Positions 49,049 through 58,805 of a DNA stretch of 64,000 nt are shown here, piece by piece; positions within the stretch are counted from its first letter, which is position 1; each line of letters starts with the position of its first letter. Origin of the DNA: Desulfurellales bacterium (GTDB lineage: Bacteria > Campylobacterota_A > Desulfurellia > Desulfurellales > Hippeaceae); assembly GCA_027035885.1 (NCBI GenBank), contig JALVTR010000171.1, positions 1 through 64,000 of the forward strand, in the 5' to 3' direction. The notes beneath the pieces were generated by a model. The model ran no database searches, was not told the DNA's origin, and saw nothing but the letters and a program-made list of their open reading frames with translations. Both the position numbers and the translations under genes were made by a program.

Positions 49049-49669
49049 ATGTTAGGCTTGATTGCTAAAAAATTGGGGATGATGCAGCTTTATATTGAAG
49101 ATAAGGCGATTCCAGTTACAGTGCTTGAAGCTACAGATGGCATTATAACCCAAATTAAAACTAAAGAAAAGGACGGTTATAGTGCCGTTCAGGTAGGTTT
49201 TATAGACACTAAAGATAAAAGGGTTAATAAACCTATGCTGGGTCAATTCAAGAAAATTGGTATTTCTCCTAAAAAAGTTCTTAAAGAGTTTAGGCTTGAA
49301 GATGTTTCCAAATTTGAGGTTAAACAGACTGTTTCTGTGGATATCTTTGAAAAAGGCGAAGTTGTTGACGTTGTTGGACGTACTAAAGGTAGGGGCTTTT
49401 CTGGAGTAATGAGGCGCCACAATTTTTCAGGAGGCCCAGATTCACATGGATCGATGTTCAATAGAAGGCCAGGTTCAATCGGACAATGCGAATATCCAGG
49501 TAGAGTTGTAAAGGGCAGAAAGATGCCAGGTCATTGCGGGGACGATAAGGTTACTGTAAAAAATTTGCAAATTGTGCTTGTTGACCCTGAGAAGAAATTA
49601 ATAGCTGTAAAAGGTGCAGTTCCTGGATCAAAAGGAAGCTATGTCAATATTATTAAGAAGGGGAACTAA
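49049..49669 (+). CDS. rplC: 50S ribosomal protein L3
   Basis: A 206-residue L3 with the N-terminal LGLIAKKLGMMQLY and the tentacle around GRTKGRGFSGVMRRHNFSGG, followed by MFNRRPGSIGQCEYPGRVVK. It is one of the two initiator proteins of 50S assembly. The GGAGTAGGAG before the ATG supports the start. rplD follows after 3 bp. Confidence 0.97.
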   Translation: MLGLIAKKLGMMQLYIEDKAIPVTVLEATDGIITQIKTKEKDGYSAVQVGFIDTKDKRVNKPMLGQFKKIGISPKKVLKEFRLEDVSKFEVKQTVSVDIFEKGEVVDVVGRTKGRGFSGVMRRHNFSGGPDSHGSMFNRRPGSIGQCEYPGRVVKGRKMPGHCGDDKVTVKNLQIVLVDPEKKLIAVKGAVPGSKGSYVNIIKKGN

Positions 49670-49672
49670 ACG

Positions 49673-50296
49673 ATGAAAGTTAATGTTGTAAATAAAGATA
49701 ACCAGGTTGTTGGTGATATAGAAATAGGTTTAAATGATAGTGAATCAAAGAGTAAAGGGGTTCTGTTTAATAGAGTTGTTAGAGTTATGCTAATGAATGG
49801 AAGACAGGGTACAGTTAGTACTAAAACAAGGGGTGACGTTTCTGGAGGCGGAAAGAAGCCTTGGAGGCAAAAAGGAACAGGTAGAGCAAGGGCAGGATCT
49901 ATAAGATCCCCTCTATGGGTTGGCGGCGGTGTTATCTTCGGGCCGAAGCCAAGAGACTACAATTTGAAGATGAATAAGAAAGAAAAGAAGTTGGCTTTTA
50001 ATCAAGCTTTGGCTCAAAGGATTAAAAATGGTAATTTCGTGGTTTTAGAAGAGCTTAAGTTTGGGAAGCCGAAAACAAAAGATGCTTACGAGCTTGTTAA
50101 AAAGCTTGGATTAAGAAAGGCATTATTTGTTCTTGAAAAGGGCATGGAAAATGAATATCTCTCTTTAAGAAACATAGAGGGCGTAGAGGTTAGAAATGTA
50201 GATAGCCTGAATGTTTATGATGTTTTACGCTTTGAGAGCATCGTTGTTCCAAAGGAAGTTGTAGATAAACTAAACAGGAGAGTCGCCAATGGATAA
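49673..50296 (+). CDS. rplD: 50S ribosomal protein L4
   Basis: A 207-residue L4 (L1e family) with the exit-tunnel loop RGDVSGGGKKPWRQKGTGRA followed by GSIRSPLWVGGGVIFGPKPR. It often represses the S10 operon in other bacteria, but no E. coli-type leader is seen upstream here. Its end overlaps rplW by 8 bases. Confidence 0.97.
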   Translation: MKVNVVNKDNQVVGDIEIGLNDSESKSKGVLFNRVVRVMLMNGRQGTVSTKTRGDVSGGGKKPWRQKGTGRARAGSIRSPLWVGGGVIFGPKPRDYNLKMNKKEKKLAFNQALAQRIKNGNFVVLEELKFGKPKTKDAYELVKKLGLRKALFVLEKGMENEYLSLRNIEGVEVRNVDSLNVYDVLRFESIVVPKEVVDKLNRRVANG

Positions 50297-50564
50297 ATGG
50301 AGTATTTTGAAGGAGAGAGTTATATCTGAGAAAGCTTTTGCTGATCAAGAAAGTGGAAAATATGTGTTTAAAATTCATAAAAATGCTAATAAGCCAGAAG
50401 TTAAAAAGGCTATAGAAGAACTGTTTGATGTTAAAGTAGATAAGGTAAATATTTTGAATGTTAAAGGAAAGAGAAAGGTTTTTAAGGGGATTAAGGGCAA
50501 AAGGCCTTCGTATAAAAAGGCTGTTGTTACACTAAAAGAAGGTTACACACTTAAGGAATTGTAG
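50289..50564 (+). CDS. rplW: 50S ribosomal protein L23
   Basis: A 91-residue L23: [40 protein letters not shown] and the [11 protein letters not shown] loop. It lies at the tunnel exit and binds trigger factor and SRP. It overlaps rplD by 8 bases and is 13 bp upstream of rplB. Confidence 0.95.
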   Translation: MDKWSILKERVISEKAFADQESGKYVFKIHKNANKPEVKKAIEELFDVKVDKVNILNVKGKRKVFKGIKGKRPSYKKAVVTLKEGYTLKEL

Positions 50565-50577
50565 AAAGAGGTTGTCT

Positions 50578-51402
50578 ATGGGTATCAAGGTGTATAAACC
50601 CGTTACAAACGGTTTAAGAGAAGCGAGCGTTCAAGATTTTAAAGATATAACTAAAAAGAAACCTGAGAAATCGCTTATAAAAATTTTAAAGTATCATGCA
50701 GGTAGAGATAATTTTGGGCATGTAAGCGTTAGAGGAAGAGGTGGAAGAGTAAAAAGGTTTTACAGGATTGTTGATTTTAAAAGGGATAAAAGAGGTATAC
50801 CTGCTGTTGTTAAGTCTATAGAGTATGACCCCAATAGGAATGCAAGAATAGCCTTATTGGCCTACAGAGACGGCGAAAAACGCTATATTATTGCGCCGTT
50901 GGGTTTGAAGGTCGGTGATACGATAGAAGCAGGAGAAAATGCAGAGATTAAAGTTGGCAATGCACTACCCATAAAAAAGATTCCTGTGGGTACTGTTGTG
51001 CACAATATTGAACTAAAACCAAAGGGCGGAGCCCAACTTGCAAGAAGTGCTGGGGCTATGGCTCAGATAATGGCCAAAGAGGGTAAATATGCCCATATAA
51101 AGTTGCCAAGCGGTGAGATGAGATTGATAAACGTTGAGTGTTATGCAACTGTAGGACAGGTTGGTAACACAGATTACAGCAATATAAATTGGGGCAAAGC
51201 TGGTAGGATGAGGCATAGGGGTTTTAGGCCTCAAGTTAGAGGTGTTGCAATGAACCCAATTGATCACCCGCATGGTGGTGGTGAAGGTAGAACAGGTACA
51301 GGTGGAACACCTGTTACACCTTGGGGTATTCCGACAAAAGGTTATAAGACGCGTCGCAACAAGAGAACGGATAAATTTATTGTCACAAGAAGAAAGAAAT
51401 AG
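50578..51402 (+). CDS. rplB: 50S ribosomal protein L2
   Basis: A 274-residue L2: [20 protein letters not shown], the conserved [16 protein letters not shown] and the C-terminal [19 protein letters not shown], whose His lies near the peptidyl-transferase centre. ATG 50578 with GAAAGAGG upstream is preferred to the TTG at 50572. It is the most conserved large-subunit protein in this block. Confidence 0.96.
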   Translation: MGIKVYKPVTNGLREASVQDFKDITKKKPEKSLIKILKYHAGRDNFGHVSVRGRGGRVKRFYRIVDFKRDKRGIPAVVKSIEYDPNRNARIALLAYRDGEKRYIIAPLGLKVGDTIEAGENAEIKVGNALPIKKIPVGTVVHNIELKPKGGAQLARSAGAMAQIMAKEGKYAHIKLPSGEMRLINVECYATVGQVGNTDYSNINWGKAGRMRHRGFRPQVRGVAMNPIDHPHGGGEGRTGTGGTPVTPWGIPTKGYKTRRNKRTDKFIVTRRKK

Positions 51403-51414
51403 GAGGCTGAGTTT

Positions 51415-51696
51415 ATGCCGAGAAGTTTGAAGAAAGGGCCTTTTGTTGACGAGAAACTTTTAAAAAAAGTTGAGAAGATGAAGGGTTCTGGAAAAAAAAC
51501 GATGATAAAAACATGGTCTAGGAGAAGCACTATAACCCCTGAGTTTGTTGGGTTTACCTTTGCTGTTCACAATGGAAAGAAATTTGTTCCTGTATATGTA
51601 ACAGAGAATATGGTGGGATATAAGCTTGGAGAGTTTGTTCCAACAAGAACATTCAAAGGCCACAAAGGTGTGGTGCAGAAGAAAATAGGTAAATAG
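51415..51696 (+). CDS. rpsS: 30S ribosomal protein S19
   Basis: A 93-residue S19: [40 protein letters not shown] and the ending [12 protein letters not shown]. It sits in the 30S head with S13. AGGAGG precedes the ATG. rplV follows after 11 bp. Confidence 0.97.
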   Translation: MPRSLKKGPFVDEKLLKKVEKMKGSGKKTMIKTWSRRSTITPEFVGFTFAVHNGKKFVPVYVTENMVGYKLGEFVPTRTFKGHKGVVQKKIGK

Positions 51697-51707
51697 GTTG
51701 GTGGACT

Positions 51708-52034
51708 ATGGAAGCAAGAGCGTTTTTAAAAAGTGCGAAAATATCTCCAATAAAAGTTAGAGCTATTGTGGATTTAGTTAAAGGAAAAAGTGTGGATGAA
51801 GCTTTGGTAATACTTAAATATTCCAATAGAAAGGCTGCTTTTACATTAAGGAAATTATTGGAATCGGCAGTTGCTAACGCTTTGGAACAAGGCATGGATG
51901 TTGATGGCTTTAGAGTTTTGAATATAGTTGCTGATGATGGAATCAAGCTTAAAAGGTACAGGGCAAGGGCTATGGGTAGGGCCGGAAGAATTATTAAAAG
52001 AACAAGCAATATTACAGTGATTATTGGAAAGTAG
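51708..52034 (+). CDS. rplV: 50S ribosomal protein L22
   Basis: A 108-residue L22 with ARAFLKSAKISPIKVRAIVD at the N-terminus and the tunnel hairpin region (GIKLKRYRARAMGRAGRIIK). It lines the exit tunnel at the constriction. GGTTGGTGG precedes the ATG. The rpsC start follows after 10 bp. Confidence 0.96.
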   Translation: MEARAFLKSAKISPIKVRAIVDLVKGKSVDEALVILKYSNRKAAFTLRKLLESAVANALEQGMDVDGFRVLNIVADDGIKLKRYRARAMGRAGRIIKRTSNITVIIGK

Positions 52035-52044
52035 GAGGTGGGTT

Positions 52045-52674
52045 TTGGGTCAAAAAGTAAACCCCATTGGTTTAAGACTTGGGATAACAAAAACATGGAC
52101 ATCGCGTTGGTATGCGGAGAAAGATTATAAAGACAGATTTTTAGAAGATCAGAAAATAAAGAGGGCAATAAAATCAAGGGTATACTATGCAGGTATTTCT
52201 AAAGTAGAGATAGAGAGAAAGAGAAACAAAATGACTGTTAATATATATGCAGCTATGCCGGGCATTATAATAGGAAGAAAGGGCTCAGAAGTAGAGAAGC
52301 TTAAAGAATATATTAAGGGCATGACAAGCTCTAATGTAACAATAAACGTTAAAGATATCTCTGTCCCGGAAAAAGACGCCCAATTAGTTGCTGAAAACAT
52401 AGCATTGCAAATTGAAAAGAGGATGCCGTATAGAAGAGTGATTAAAAGAGCGGCCTATTTGGCGTTAAAGAAGGGAGCAAAAGGTATAAAAATTCAGGTT
52501 GCAGGAAAATTAGGTGGGGCGGAGATGGCTCGTACTGAGTGGATTAAAGAGGGTCAAGTTCCGTTAAGCACCTTACGAGCAGATATAGACTATGGTTTTG
52601 CTGAAAGCTTAACCCAGGCAGGCGTTATAGGTGTAAAGGTTTGGGTGTTTAATGGAATGGTATCTACAAAGTAG
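52045..52674 (+). CDS. rpsC: 30S ribosomal protein S3
   Basis: A 209-residue S3: GQKVNPIGLRLGITKTWTSR, the KH domain with GIIIGRKGSEVEKLK and the C-terminal domain (GRKGSE, then KLGGAEMARTEWIKEGQVPL). The track begins inside rplV. TTG 52045, with AGGAGG 7 bases upstream, gives the normal N-terminus. It forms part of the mRNA entry helicase. Confidence 0.94.
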   Translation: MGQKVNPIGLRLGITKTWTSRWYAEKDYKDRFLEDQKIKRAIKSRVYYAGISKVEIERKRNKMTVNIYAAMPGIIIGRKGSEVEKLKEYIKGMTSSNVTINVKDISVPEKDAQLVAENIALQIEKRMPYRRVIKRAAYLALKKGAKGIKIQVAGKLGGAEMARTEWIKEGQVPLSTLRADIDYGFAESLTQAGVIGVKVWVFNGMVSTK

Positions 52675-52692
52675 GAAAGGTGGGATTAAACC

Positions 52693-53115
52693 ATGTTGAT
52701 GCCAAAAAGAACCAAATATAGGAAGTATCAGAGAAAAAGGAATGGAGTTAGAGGTACAGCTAAGAGGGGCTCTAAACTGGCTTTTGGAGACTTTGGACTT
52801 AAGGCGGTGGGTAGAGGTGAGGTTACTAACAGGCAAATTGAGGCAGCCAGGGTTACGATTAATAGGGTGTTAAAACATCAGGGTAAAATATGGGTCAGGG
52901 TATTTCCAGATTTCCCTTTGACAAAGAAGCCAGCAGAGACAAGGATGGGAAAGGGTAAAGGTTCTATTGAGAAATGGGTTGTTGTTATAAAACCTGGAAG
53001 AATTCTTTATGAGGTTGCTGGCGTAAGCGAGGATTTGGCAAGAAGAGCTTTTGAGCTTGCTTCTCAAAAATTCAACATCGAAATGAAAATCGTTAAACGG
53101 AGTGAATGGCTATGA
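52693..53115 (+). CDS. rplP: 50S ribosomal protein L16
   Basis: A 140-residue L16: [20 protein letters not shown] at the start, the [20 protein letters not shown] strand (read from KIWVRVFPD) and [20 protein letters not shown]. It helps position A-site tRNA. Its end overlaps rpmC by 10 bases. Confidence 0.96.
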   Translation: MLMPKRTKYRKYQRKRNGVRGTAKRGSKLAFGDFGLKAVGRGEVTNRQIEAARVTINRVLKHQGKIWVRVFPDFPLTKKPAETRMGKGKGSIEKWVVVIKPGRILYEVAGVSEDLARRAFELASQKFNIEMKIVKRSEWL

Positions 53116-53309
53116 AAGCGGCAGAGTTAAGGGAAAAAAGTTTAGATGAGCTGATTGACGAGGAGAAAAAACTGAGGGAAGAAATATTTAAGCTTAACAT
53201 GAGAAAGGGTTTGGAGCAGGTGGATAACCCACACAAAATTCGGAATTTACGCAAAGACTTGGCGAGGGTTCTCACTATAAAAAATGAGAAACTCAAGAAG
53301 GGTGAATAG
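53106..53309 (+). CDS. rpmC: 50S ribosomal protein L29
   Basis: A 67-residue two-helix protein: [20 protein letters not shown] and [18 protein letters not shown]. It lies beside L23 at the tunnel exit. The track start overlaps rplP by 10 bases; ATG 53112 ([10 protein letters not shown]) is an equally likely start. Confidence 0.93.
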   Translation: MAMKAAELREKSLDELIDEEKKLREEIFKLNMRKGLEQVDNPHKIRNLRKDLARVLTIKNEKLKKGE

Positions 53310-53311
53310 GC

Positions 53312-53575
53312 ATGAGTAAATTAGTGAAAGAAGGAATAGTTGTCAGTGACAAGATGGATAAAACTGTTGTTGTAGAAGTGGAGACTCTTATAGAACATCC
53401 GAAAATCCACAAGTACATAAAGAGTAGAAAAAGGTTTAAGGTTCATGATGAGCACAATGAGGCAAAAAAAGGGGATAGGGTCAGGTTTATTGAATGTAAA
53501 CCAATTTCCAAGGATAAACACTTTAAGTTACTTGAAATCACCGAGAAATTTGTAGGATTGGGAGATGAAAGATGA
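53312..53575 (+). CDS. rpsQ: 30S ribosomal protein S17
   Basis: An 87-residue OB-fold protein with [39 protein letters not shown] and [20 protein letters not shown]. It begins 2 bp after rpmC and overlaps rplN by 4 bases (ATGA), so it is translationally coupled to both. Confidence 0.96.
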   Translation: MSKLVKEGIVVSDKMDKTVVVEVETLIEHPKIHKYIKSRKRFKVHDEHNEAKKGDRVRFIECKPISKDKHFKLLEITEKFVGLGDER

Positions 53576-53940
53576 TACAGCCGTACACGATTTTGAAAGT
53601 TGCCGATAACTCTGGCGCTAAAAAGATAATGTGTATAAAGGTGCTTGGTGGTAGTCGTAAAAGATATGCCAGGGTTGGTGATATAATTGTTGCTTCAGTA
53701 AAGGAAGCAGATCCAAACGGTAAAGTTAAAAAAGGCAACGTTGTTAAGGCTGTTGTTGTTAGGACTAAAAAGGAGTTTAGAAGACCTGATGGAACCTATG
53801 TGAAATTTGATGAGAATGCAGCAGTCCTGATTAACAACCAGAAAGAGCCTATAGGCACAAGGATTTTTGGTCCAGTTGTTAGAGAATTGAGGGCTAAAGA
53901 GTTTATGAAGATAATTTCTCTTGCTCCAGAGGTGCTATGA
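53572..53940 (+). CDS. rplN: 50S ribosomal protein L14
   Basis: A 122-residue L14: [40 protein letters not shown] and the ending [19 protein letters not shown]. It sits at the inter-subunit face. It overlaps rpsQ upstream and rplX downstream by 4 bases each. Confidence 0.97.
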   Translation: MIQPYTILKVADNSGAKKIMCIKVLGGSRKRYARVGDIIVASVKEADPNGKVKKGNVVKAVVVRTKKEFRRPDGTYVKFDENAAVLINNQKEPIGTRIFGPVVRELRAKEFMKIISLAPEVL

Positions 53941-54260
53941 TGAGAAAGATGACAACCAAACTGAAAAAAAACGATAAGGTTAGAGTTATAGCTGGCAAAG
54001 ATAAGGGAATGGAAGGCACAATTATCTCTTTTGTTCCTAAAAAAAGTAGTGTAATCGTAGAGGGCGTTCGCATGATTAAGAAGCATGTTAAAGCATCTTC
54101 TGCAAATAAAGGTGGAATTATTGAAAAAGAAGCACCAATCCATATTTCTAATGTTATGCTTGTATGCCCTCACTGCAATAAACCCACCAGAATAGGTATT
54201 AAGTTCTTGGAAAGCGGAGAAAAGGTTAGGTACTGTAAAAAATGTGGTGAGACGATCTAA
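53937..54260 (+). CDS. rplX: 50S ribosomal protein L24 with C-terminal zinc-ribbon
   Basis: A 107-residue L24 with the KOW motif near the start ([20 protein letters not shown]) and [11 protein letters not shown]. The C-terminus has two CxxC pairs (CPHC and CKKC), a zinc-ribbon found in some lineages. ATG 53949 ([10 protein letters not shown]) is an alternative start. It is an assembly initiator of the 50S subunit. Confidence 0.94.
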   Translation: MMRKMTTKLKKNDKVRVIAGKDKGMEGTIISFVPKKSSVIVEGVRMIKKHVKASSANKGGIIEKEAPIHISNVMLVCPHCNKPTRIGIKFLESGEKVRYCKKCGETI

Positions 54261-54274
54261 GGAGGAGAGGTTTA

Positions 54275-54835
54275 ATGTCTGAGAAGTACATTCCGAGGCT
54301 CAAAAAGGTATACAGGGAAGAGATAATACCTCGGCTGATGAATGAGTTTTCCTATAAAAATGTTATGCAAGTTCCGAGATTGGGAAAGGTCGTATTAAAT
54401 GCTGGCCTTGCTGAAGGTATGCACGATATAAAGCTGTTGGAGTCTGTTTTAGATGAATTTTCCCTTATCACCGGTCAAAAGGGAGTCATTACAAGAGCAA
54501 AAAAATCTATTGCTAACTTTAAATTAAGAAAAGATATGCCAATCGGCTGCAAAGTTACATTAAGAGGTGATATGGCTTATGAATTTTTAGATAGGTTTAT
54601 ATCGTTCGCAGTTCCAAGGATAAGAGACTTTAGAGGTGTTCCTCTAAGAGGCTTTGATGGACGTGGAAATTATACCTTGGGTATAACTGAGCAGTTAATA
54701 TTCCCTGAGATCAACTATGACAAGATAGTAAAGGTTCATGGGTTAAGTGTTACAATTGTAACTACAGCAGAGACCGACAAAGAAGCCAAGGCTTTGTTAG
54801 AGGCCTTTGGAATGCCGTTTAGAAAATCAAATTAA
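54275..54835 (+). CDS. rplE: 50S ribosomal protein L5
   Basis: A 186-residue L5: [60 protein letters not shown] and [19 protein letters not shown]. It binds 5S rRNA and contacts P-site tRNA. AAGGAGGAG precedes the ATG. Confidence 0.97.
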   Translation: MSEKYIPRLKKVYREEIIPRLMNEFSYKNVMQVPRLGKVVLNAGLAEGMHDIKLLESVLDEFSLITGQKGVITRAKKSIANFKLRKDMPIGCKVTLRGDMAYEFLDRFISFAVPRIRDFRGVPLRGFDGRGNYTLGITEQLIFPEINYDKIVKVHGLSVTIVTTAETDKEAKALLEAFGMPFRKSN

Positions 54836-54846
54836 GAGGAGAGGAT

Positions 54847-55032
54847 ATGGCAAGGAAGGCGTTGATAGAAAAATCCAAAAGACCTCCTAAATTTAAGGTA
54901 AGAGAAAGAAATAGGTGTAAAATCTGCGGGAGGCCCAGGGGATACATAAGGAAATTTGGGATTTGCAGGGTTTGTTTTAGGACACTTGCCGGTAAAGGTG
55001 AGATACCCGGAGTAAAAAAGGCGAGTTGGTAG
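54847..55032 (+). CDS. rpsN: 30S ribosomal protein S14 (zinc type)
   Basis: A 61-residue short, zinc-binding S14: [20 protein letters not shown] contains both CxxC pairs, and [17 protein letters not shown] is the usual ending. It is the C+ paralogue, not the longer zinc-free form. Confidence 0.96.
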   Translation: MARKALIEKSKRPPKFKVRERNRCKICGRPRGYIRKFGICRVCFRTLAGKGEIPGVKKASW

Positions 55033-55039
55033 GTGGTTT

Positions 55040-55441
55040 ATGAGTAAAAAGGTAGCTGATTGTTTGTCGAAGATAAGAAATGGATTAAAAGCAAAGCACG
55101 ATTATGTTGATGTTGCGGGTAATAATTTGGTGAAAAACGTTGTTAAAATCTTAAAAGATGAAGGTTATATATCTGACTATAAGGAACTAACGGATAATGG
55201 AAATAGAAATATGCTTAGGGTGTTTCTAAAGTATATTGATAGCAACAAAAGAAAGCCAGCTATAATGACAGTTAGTATGGTTACAAAACCTTCAAGGAGG
55301 GTTTATATATCTTCAGGTGATATAAAGCCCGTTATGAATGGCTTAGGTATTGGCATAATTTCCACGCCCCAAGGTGTTATGACTACTTATGAAGCAAAGA
55401 AGCGCAACGTGGGTGGAGAGTATATCTGCGAGGTATTTTAA
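55040..55441 (+). CDS. rpsH: 30S ribosomal protein S8
   Basis: A 133-residue S8: CLSKIRNGLKAKHDYVDVAG (the usual DxLTRIRNG region), VKILKDEGYISDYKE and the C-terminal GIGIISTPQGVMTTYEAKKR. S8 often represses the spc operon. It is 7 bp after rpsN and 13 bp before rplF. Confidence 0.96.
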   Translation: MSKKVADCLSKIRNGLKAKHDYVDVAGNNLVKNVVKILKDEGYISDYKELTDNGNRNMLRVFLKYIDSNKRKPAIMTVSMVTKPSRRVYISSGDIKPVMNGLGIGIISTPQGVMTTYEAKKRNVGGEYICEVF

Positions 55442-55454
55442 TTAGGAGGTTACA

Positions 55455-56000
55455 ATGTCAAGGATAGGAAAAGCGCCTATCCCTATTCCTTCGGGGGTAG
55501 AGGTAAAAATAAATGGGAATACGGTTGAATTTAAAGGTCCCAAGGGGCAATTGAAACAAGAATTTAATTCGGTTTATGTTACGGTTGAAAAAGATGATAA
55601 ATTTGTCTATGTGAAATCTAAAGGTAATTCAAAAAATAGTAAAGCTATGCATGGGTTATATAGAAGTCTAATAAATAACGCAATAATTGGTGTTTCCAAT
55701 GGATTTAAGAAAGTATTACAAATTGAAGGTGTGGGCTATAAATCTAGTATCAAAGGGAAAACTCTTGTTTTATCCGTTGGTTATTCTCGTGATATTGAGT
55801 ACGTTGTGCCTGACGGTATAAATATAGAAGTTGATAAAAGAGGTGTGGAAATAACTGTAACTGGTATAGATAAGCAACTTGTTGGTCTTGTTGCGAGCCA
55901 AATTAGGGCAGTTAGACCACCGGAACCTTACAAGGGTAAGGGTATAAGGTATAAAGGTGAACAAATTAGAAGAAAAATGGGCAAAGCTGCTGCAAAATAA
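55455..56000 (+). CDS. rplF: 50S ribosomal protein L6
   Basis: A 181-residue L6: SRIGKAPIPIPSGVEVKING at the start and the C-terminal signature PEPYKGKGIRYKGEQIRRK. It lies near the sarcin-ricin loop. TAGGAGG precedes the ATG. Confidence 0.97.
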   Translation: MSRIGKAPIPIPSGVEVKINGNTVEFKGPKGQLKQEFNSVYVTVEKDDKFVYVKSKGNSKNSKAMHGLYRSLINNAIIGVSNGFKKVLQIEGVGYKSSIKGKTLVLSVGYSRDIEYVVPDGINIEVDKRGVEITVTGIDKQLVGLVASQIRAVRPPEPYKGKGIRYKGEQIRRKMGKAAAK

Positions 56001-56014
56001 ATGGGGGTTGATAA

Positions 56015-56377
56015 ATGTCTACCGTAGATAGAAAAAAGGAAAGGTTAAAAAGAAAACAGAGAATAAAATACAAGATAAGAGGTACATCCGAAAGGCCAAG
56101 ATTGTGCGTCTATAAGAGTTTAAACCATATCTATGCTCAAATAATAGATGATGAAAATGGGGTAACATTGGTCTCTGCATCTACATTAGACGTTGATTTG
56201 AGAGATAAGGTAAATGGTAGTAATGTTGAATCAGCTACAGTAGTAGGCGAGTCTATAGCTAAAAAAGCTTTGGATAAAGGTATAGATAAAGTGATTTTTG
56301 ATAGAAATGGATACATTTATCATGGTAAAGTAAAGGCTCTTGCTGATAGTGCAAGAAAAGCAGGGCTTAAATTTTAG
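56015..56377 (+). CDS. rplR: 50S ribosomal protein L18
   Basis: A 120-residue L18: [38 protein letters not shown] and [20 protein letters not shown]. It binds 5S rRNA together with L5. It is followed by rpsE with 11 bp between the stop and the preferred start. Confidence 0.96.
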   Translation: MSTVDRKKERLKRKQRIKYKIRGTSERPRLCVYKSLNHIYAQIIDDENGVTLVSASTLDVDLRDKVNGSNVESATVVGESIAKKALDKGIDKVIFDRNGYIYHGKVKALADSARKAGLKF

Positions 56378-56388
56378 GAGTGGTGCTT

Positions 56389-56862
56389 ATGATGCAGATG
56401 GAAAAAGAATTTGAAGAACAAGTAATATCCATAAACAGGGTTACAAAGGTTGTTAAAGGTGGCAGGAGGTTTAGATTTTCTGCTCTCGTTGCAGTTGGGG
56501 ATAAAAAAGGACGTGTGGGTTTAGGTCTTGGTAAATCGCACGAAGTGCCTGAAGCTATAAAGAAAGCAATAGAGAAAGCTAAAAAGAACTTGGTTAATGT
56601 TCCTATAACAGAGTATGGAACGATTCCTCATCAGTTAGAAGTTAAAGAAGGTGCAGGCAGGGTGTTGATAAAACCTGCAAGACCCGGTACAGGGATTATA
56701 GCTGGCAATACGGCAAGGGCAATCTTAGAAGTTTGTGGAATAAAGAATATCGTTACTAAATCTATAGGCTCAAACAATATTCATAATTTATCTCATGCTT
56801 TGGTAAAGGCTTTGAGTTTGCTTAGGGATAAAGAAGATATTATGAAGATGAGGGGCAAGTGA
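56389..56862 (+). CDS. rpsE: 30S ribosomal protein S5
   Basis: A 157-residue S5: [20 protein letters not shown], the [20 protein letters not shown]-like strand ([19 protein letters not shown]) and [23 protein letters not shown] 56389 with AGGAG 9 bases upstream is preferred to GTG 56380. It takes part in decoding accuracy and mRNA unwinding. Confidence 0.95.
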   Translation: MMQMEKEFEEQVISINRVTKVVKGGRRFRFSALVAVGDKKGRVGLGLGKSHEVPEAIKKAIEKAKKNLVNVPITEYGTIPHQLEVKEGAGRVLIKPARPGTGIIAGNTARAILEVCGIKNIVTKSIGSNNIHNLSHALVKALSLLRDKEDIMKMRGK

Positions 56863-56870
56863 GGTGAAAT

Positions 56871-57050
56871 ATGGCAGATCTTAAGATAACCCTTACGAAA
56901 AGCTTGATAAGTCAGAAACCTTCTATAAGGAAAACTGCGATTGCATTGGGGTTAAAAAGACCTAACAAAAGTGTTGTTAGGAAAGATACTCCCTATATTA
57001 GGGGGATGATTAAAAAGATTTCTTTTATGGTAAAAGTGGAAGAACTCTAA
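56871..57050 (+). CDS. rpmD: 50S ribosomal protein L30
   Basis: A 59-residue gene missing from the ORF track: MADLKITLTKSLISQKPSIR, KTAIALGLKRPNKSVVRKDT and PYIRGMIKKISFMVKVEEL. The size, the ferredoxin-like pattern and the place between rpsE and rplO identify L30. GAGGTG precedes the ATG. Confidence 0.93.
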   Translation: MADLKITLTKSLISQKPSIRKTAIALGLKRPNKSVVRKDTPYIRGMIKKISFMVKVEEL

Positions 57051-57065
57051 GGAGAGGTGCTAATT

Positions 57066-57500
57066 ATGGAACTTTATGAATTGCCACGTGTTGTTAAGGA
57101 TGGAAAGAGAATAGGTAGAGGAGATGGAAGCGGCTGGGGGACTACAGCAGGTAAAGGTAATAAAGGTGAAAGGGCACGTTCTGGTGGCGCTAAGCCTGCT
57201 TATTTTGAAGGTGGACAAATGCCGATATATAGAAGGTTACCAAAGAGGGGTTTTAAAAATCCATTTAGAGTAGAATATACTGTTATTAATGTTGGCAGAC
57301 TTAACGAAGTATGCAATGATGGGGATGTTGTTGATATAAACTTCATGATCGAGAATGGCCTAATAAAAGGCAATAAATTGGTTAAGGTTTTAGGAGATGG
57401 CGAGTTGAGTAAAAAAATTACTGTAGTCGCCGACGCATTTTCAAAGTCCGCTAAGGAGAAAATAGAAAAAGCAGGTGGTAGTGTAGAGGTATTAGGATGA
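57066..57500 (+). CDS. rplO: 50S ribosomal protein L15
   Basis: A 144-residue L15: RIGRGDGSGWGTTAGKGNKG, FEGGQMPIYRRLPKRGF and a C-terminal SAKEKIEKAGGSVEVL. ATG 57066 with GGAGAGG upstream is preferred to GTG 57057. It overlaps secY by 4 bases. Confidence 0.95.
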   Translation: MELYELPRVVKDGKRIGRGDGSGWGTTAGKGNKGERARSGGAKPAYFEGGQMPIYRRLPKRGFKNPFRVEYTVINVGRLNEVCNDGDVVDINFMIENGLIKGNKLVKVLGDGELSKKITVVADAFSKSAKEKIEKAGGSVEVLG

Positions 57501-58795
57501 GTGAAGATTATTCCAATATCTTTAATGTGCCTGAACTGAACAAAAGACTGTTTTTTACGTTCATAATGTTTGTGGTTTTCAGGATTGCGGCCCATGTTCC
57601 AACGCCTGGTGTTGACCCACATGTATTGGCTGCTATTTTTGAAGAGGCACGTGGTACGGCTTTAGGCTTGTTTAATCTGTTTTCTGGTGGTGCTATTAAA
57701 AACTTTAGTATTATATCTTTAGGTATTATGCCATATATTTCAGCTGCTATTATTATGGAACTTTTAACAGCCGTTTCCCCGGAGCTTGCTGCACTCAATA
57801 AAGAAGGTGAAGCGGGTAGGAGAAAAATAACAGAGTATACGCGTTATGGGACAGTTGTTATATCTTTTTTACAAGGATTGGGTATCGCTATAGGTCTTCA
57901 GTCAATGCACGGTCCTGGTGGTGCAAATGTTGTTATATGGCATGGCTTGCCTTTCGTTTTATTTACATCAATGACTATGACAGCTGGAAGTGTATTTTTA
58001 ATGTTTGTTGGGGAACAGATAACTGAAAGGGGTATAGGAAACGGTATATCACTGTTGATATTCGCTGGAATCGTAGCAAGACTTCCTGCGGCGCTTGGAA
58101 ACCTATTTAGGCTTGTTAGCGCAGGTGAGATGAGTATCTTATCTTTGCTCGTAATCTTTGCTGTTGCTGTGGTTGTAGTTGCGTTTGTTGTTTTTATGGA
58201 GTTAGCTCAAAGAAGAATACCTGTTCAATATCCGAGACGTATGGTTGGAAGAAGGCTGTACGGTGGTCAAACAAGTTATATCCCTTTAAAAATTAACGTA
58301 TCTGGTGTTATACCGCCTATCTTTGCATCGTCTATTTTGCTTTTTCCAGTTACTATAACAAAAATTGTAAATGTACCATTTTTAAAGACAATTTCAGACT
58401 ATATTATGCCGGGAAGCTTGGTTTATAGTGTTGTTTATATAGCATTGATATTTTTCTTTGCTTATTTTTATACGGCAATTGTATTTAATCCTAAAGAGAT
58501 AGCGGATAATTTAAAGAAGAATAATGGGTTTATACCTGGCATAAGGCCAGGTAAATATACTGCTAAGTATTTAGACTGGGTTTTGGATAGACTTACTTTT
58601 GGAGGGGCGATATACTTATCCTTTGTTTGTGTATTGCCTTGGGTTTTGATTAGGCATTTTAATGTTCCTTTCTACTTTGGTGGAACTGCTTTGTTGATCG
58701 TTGTACAGGTTGCCTTGGATACAATAATGCAGATCCAAGCCCACTTGTATATGAGGAACTATGAAGGCTTCTTGAAAAATAGAAGAACAAGGTAA
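57497..58795 (+). CDS. secY: Preprotein translocase subunit SecY
   Basis: A 432-residue channel protein with ten predicted membrane segments. The plug/pore region RIAAHVPTPGVDP and LFNLFSGGAIKNFSIISLGI, ITERGIGNGISLLIFAGIVA, RRIPVQYPRRMVGRR and NPKEIADNLKKNNGFIPGIR are conserved. It works with SecE encoded at 32740. Position after rplO and before adk is the typical spc-operon end. Confidence 0.97.
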   Translation: MSEDYSNIFNVPELNKRLFFTFIMFVVFRIAAHVPTPGVDPHVLAAIFEEARGTALGLFNLFSGGAIKNFSIISLGIMPYISAAIIMELLTAVSPELAALNKEGEAGRRKITEYTRYGTVVISFLQGLGIAIGLQSMHGPGGANVVIWHGLPFVLFTSMTMTAGSVFLMFVGEQITERGIGNGISLLIFAGIVARLPAALGNLFRLVSAGEMSILSLLVIFAVAVVVVAFVVFMELAQRRIPVQYPRRMVGRRLYGGQTSYIPLKINVSGVIPPIFASSILLFPVTITKIVNVPFLKTISDYIMPGSLVYSVVYIALIFFFAYFYTAIVFNPKEIADNLKKNNGFIPGIRPGKYTAKYLDWVLDRLTFGGAIYLSFVCVLPWVLIRHFNVPFYFGGTALLIVVQVALDTIMQIQAHLYMRNYEGFLKNRRTR

Positions 58796-58805
58796 GGAGG
58801 CAAAG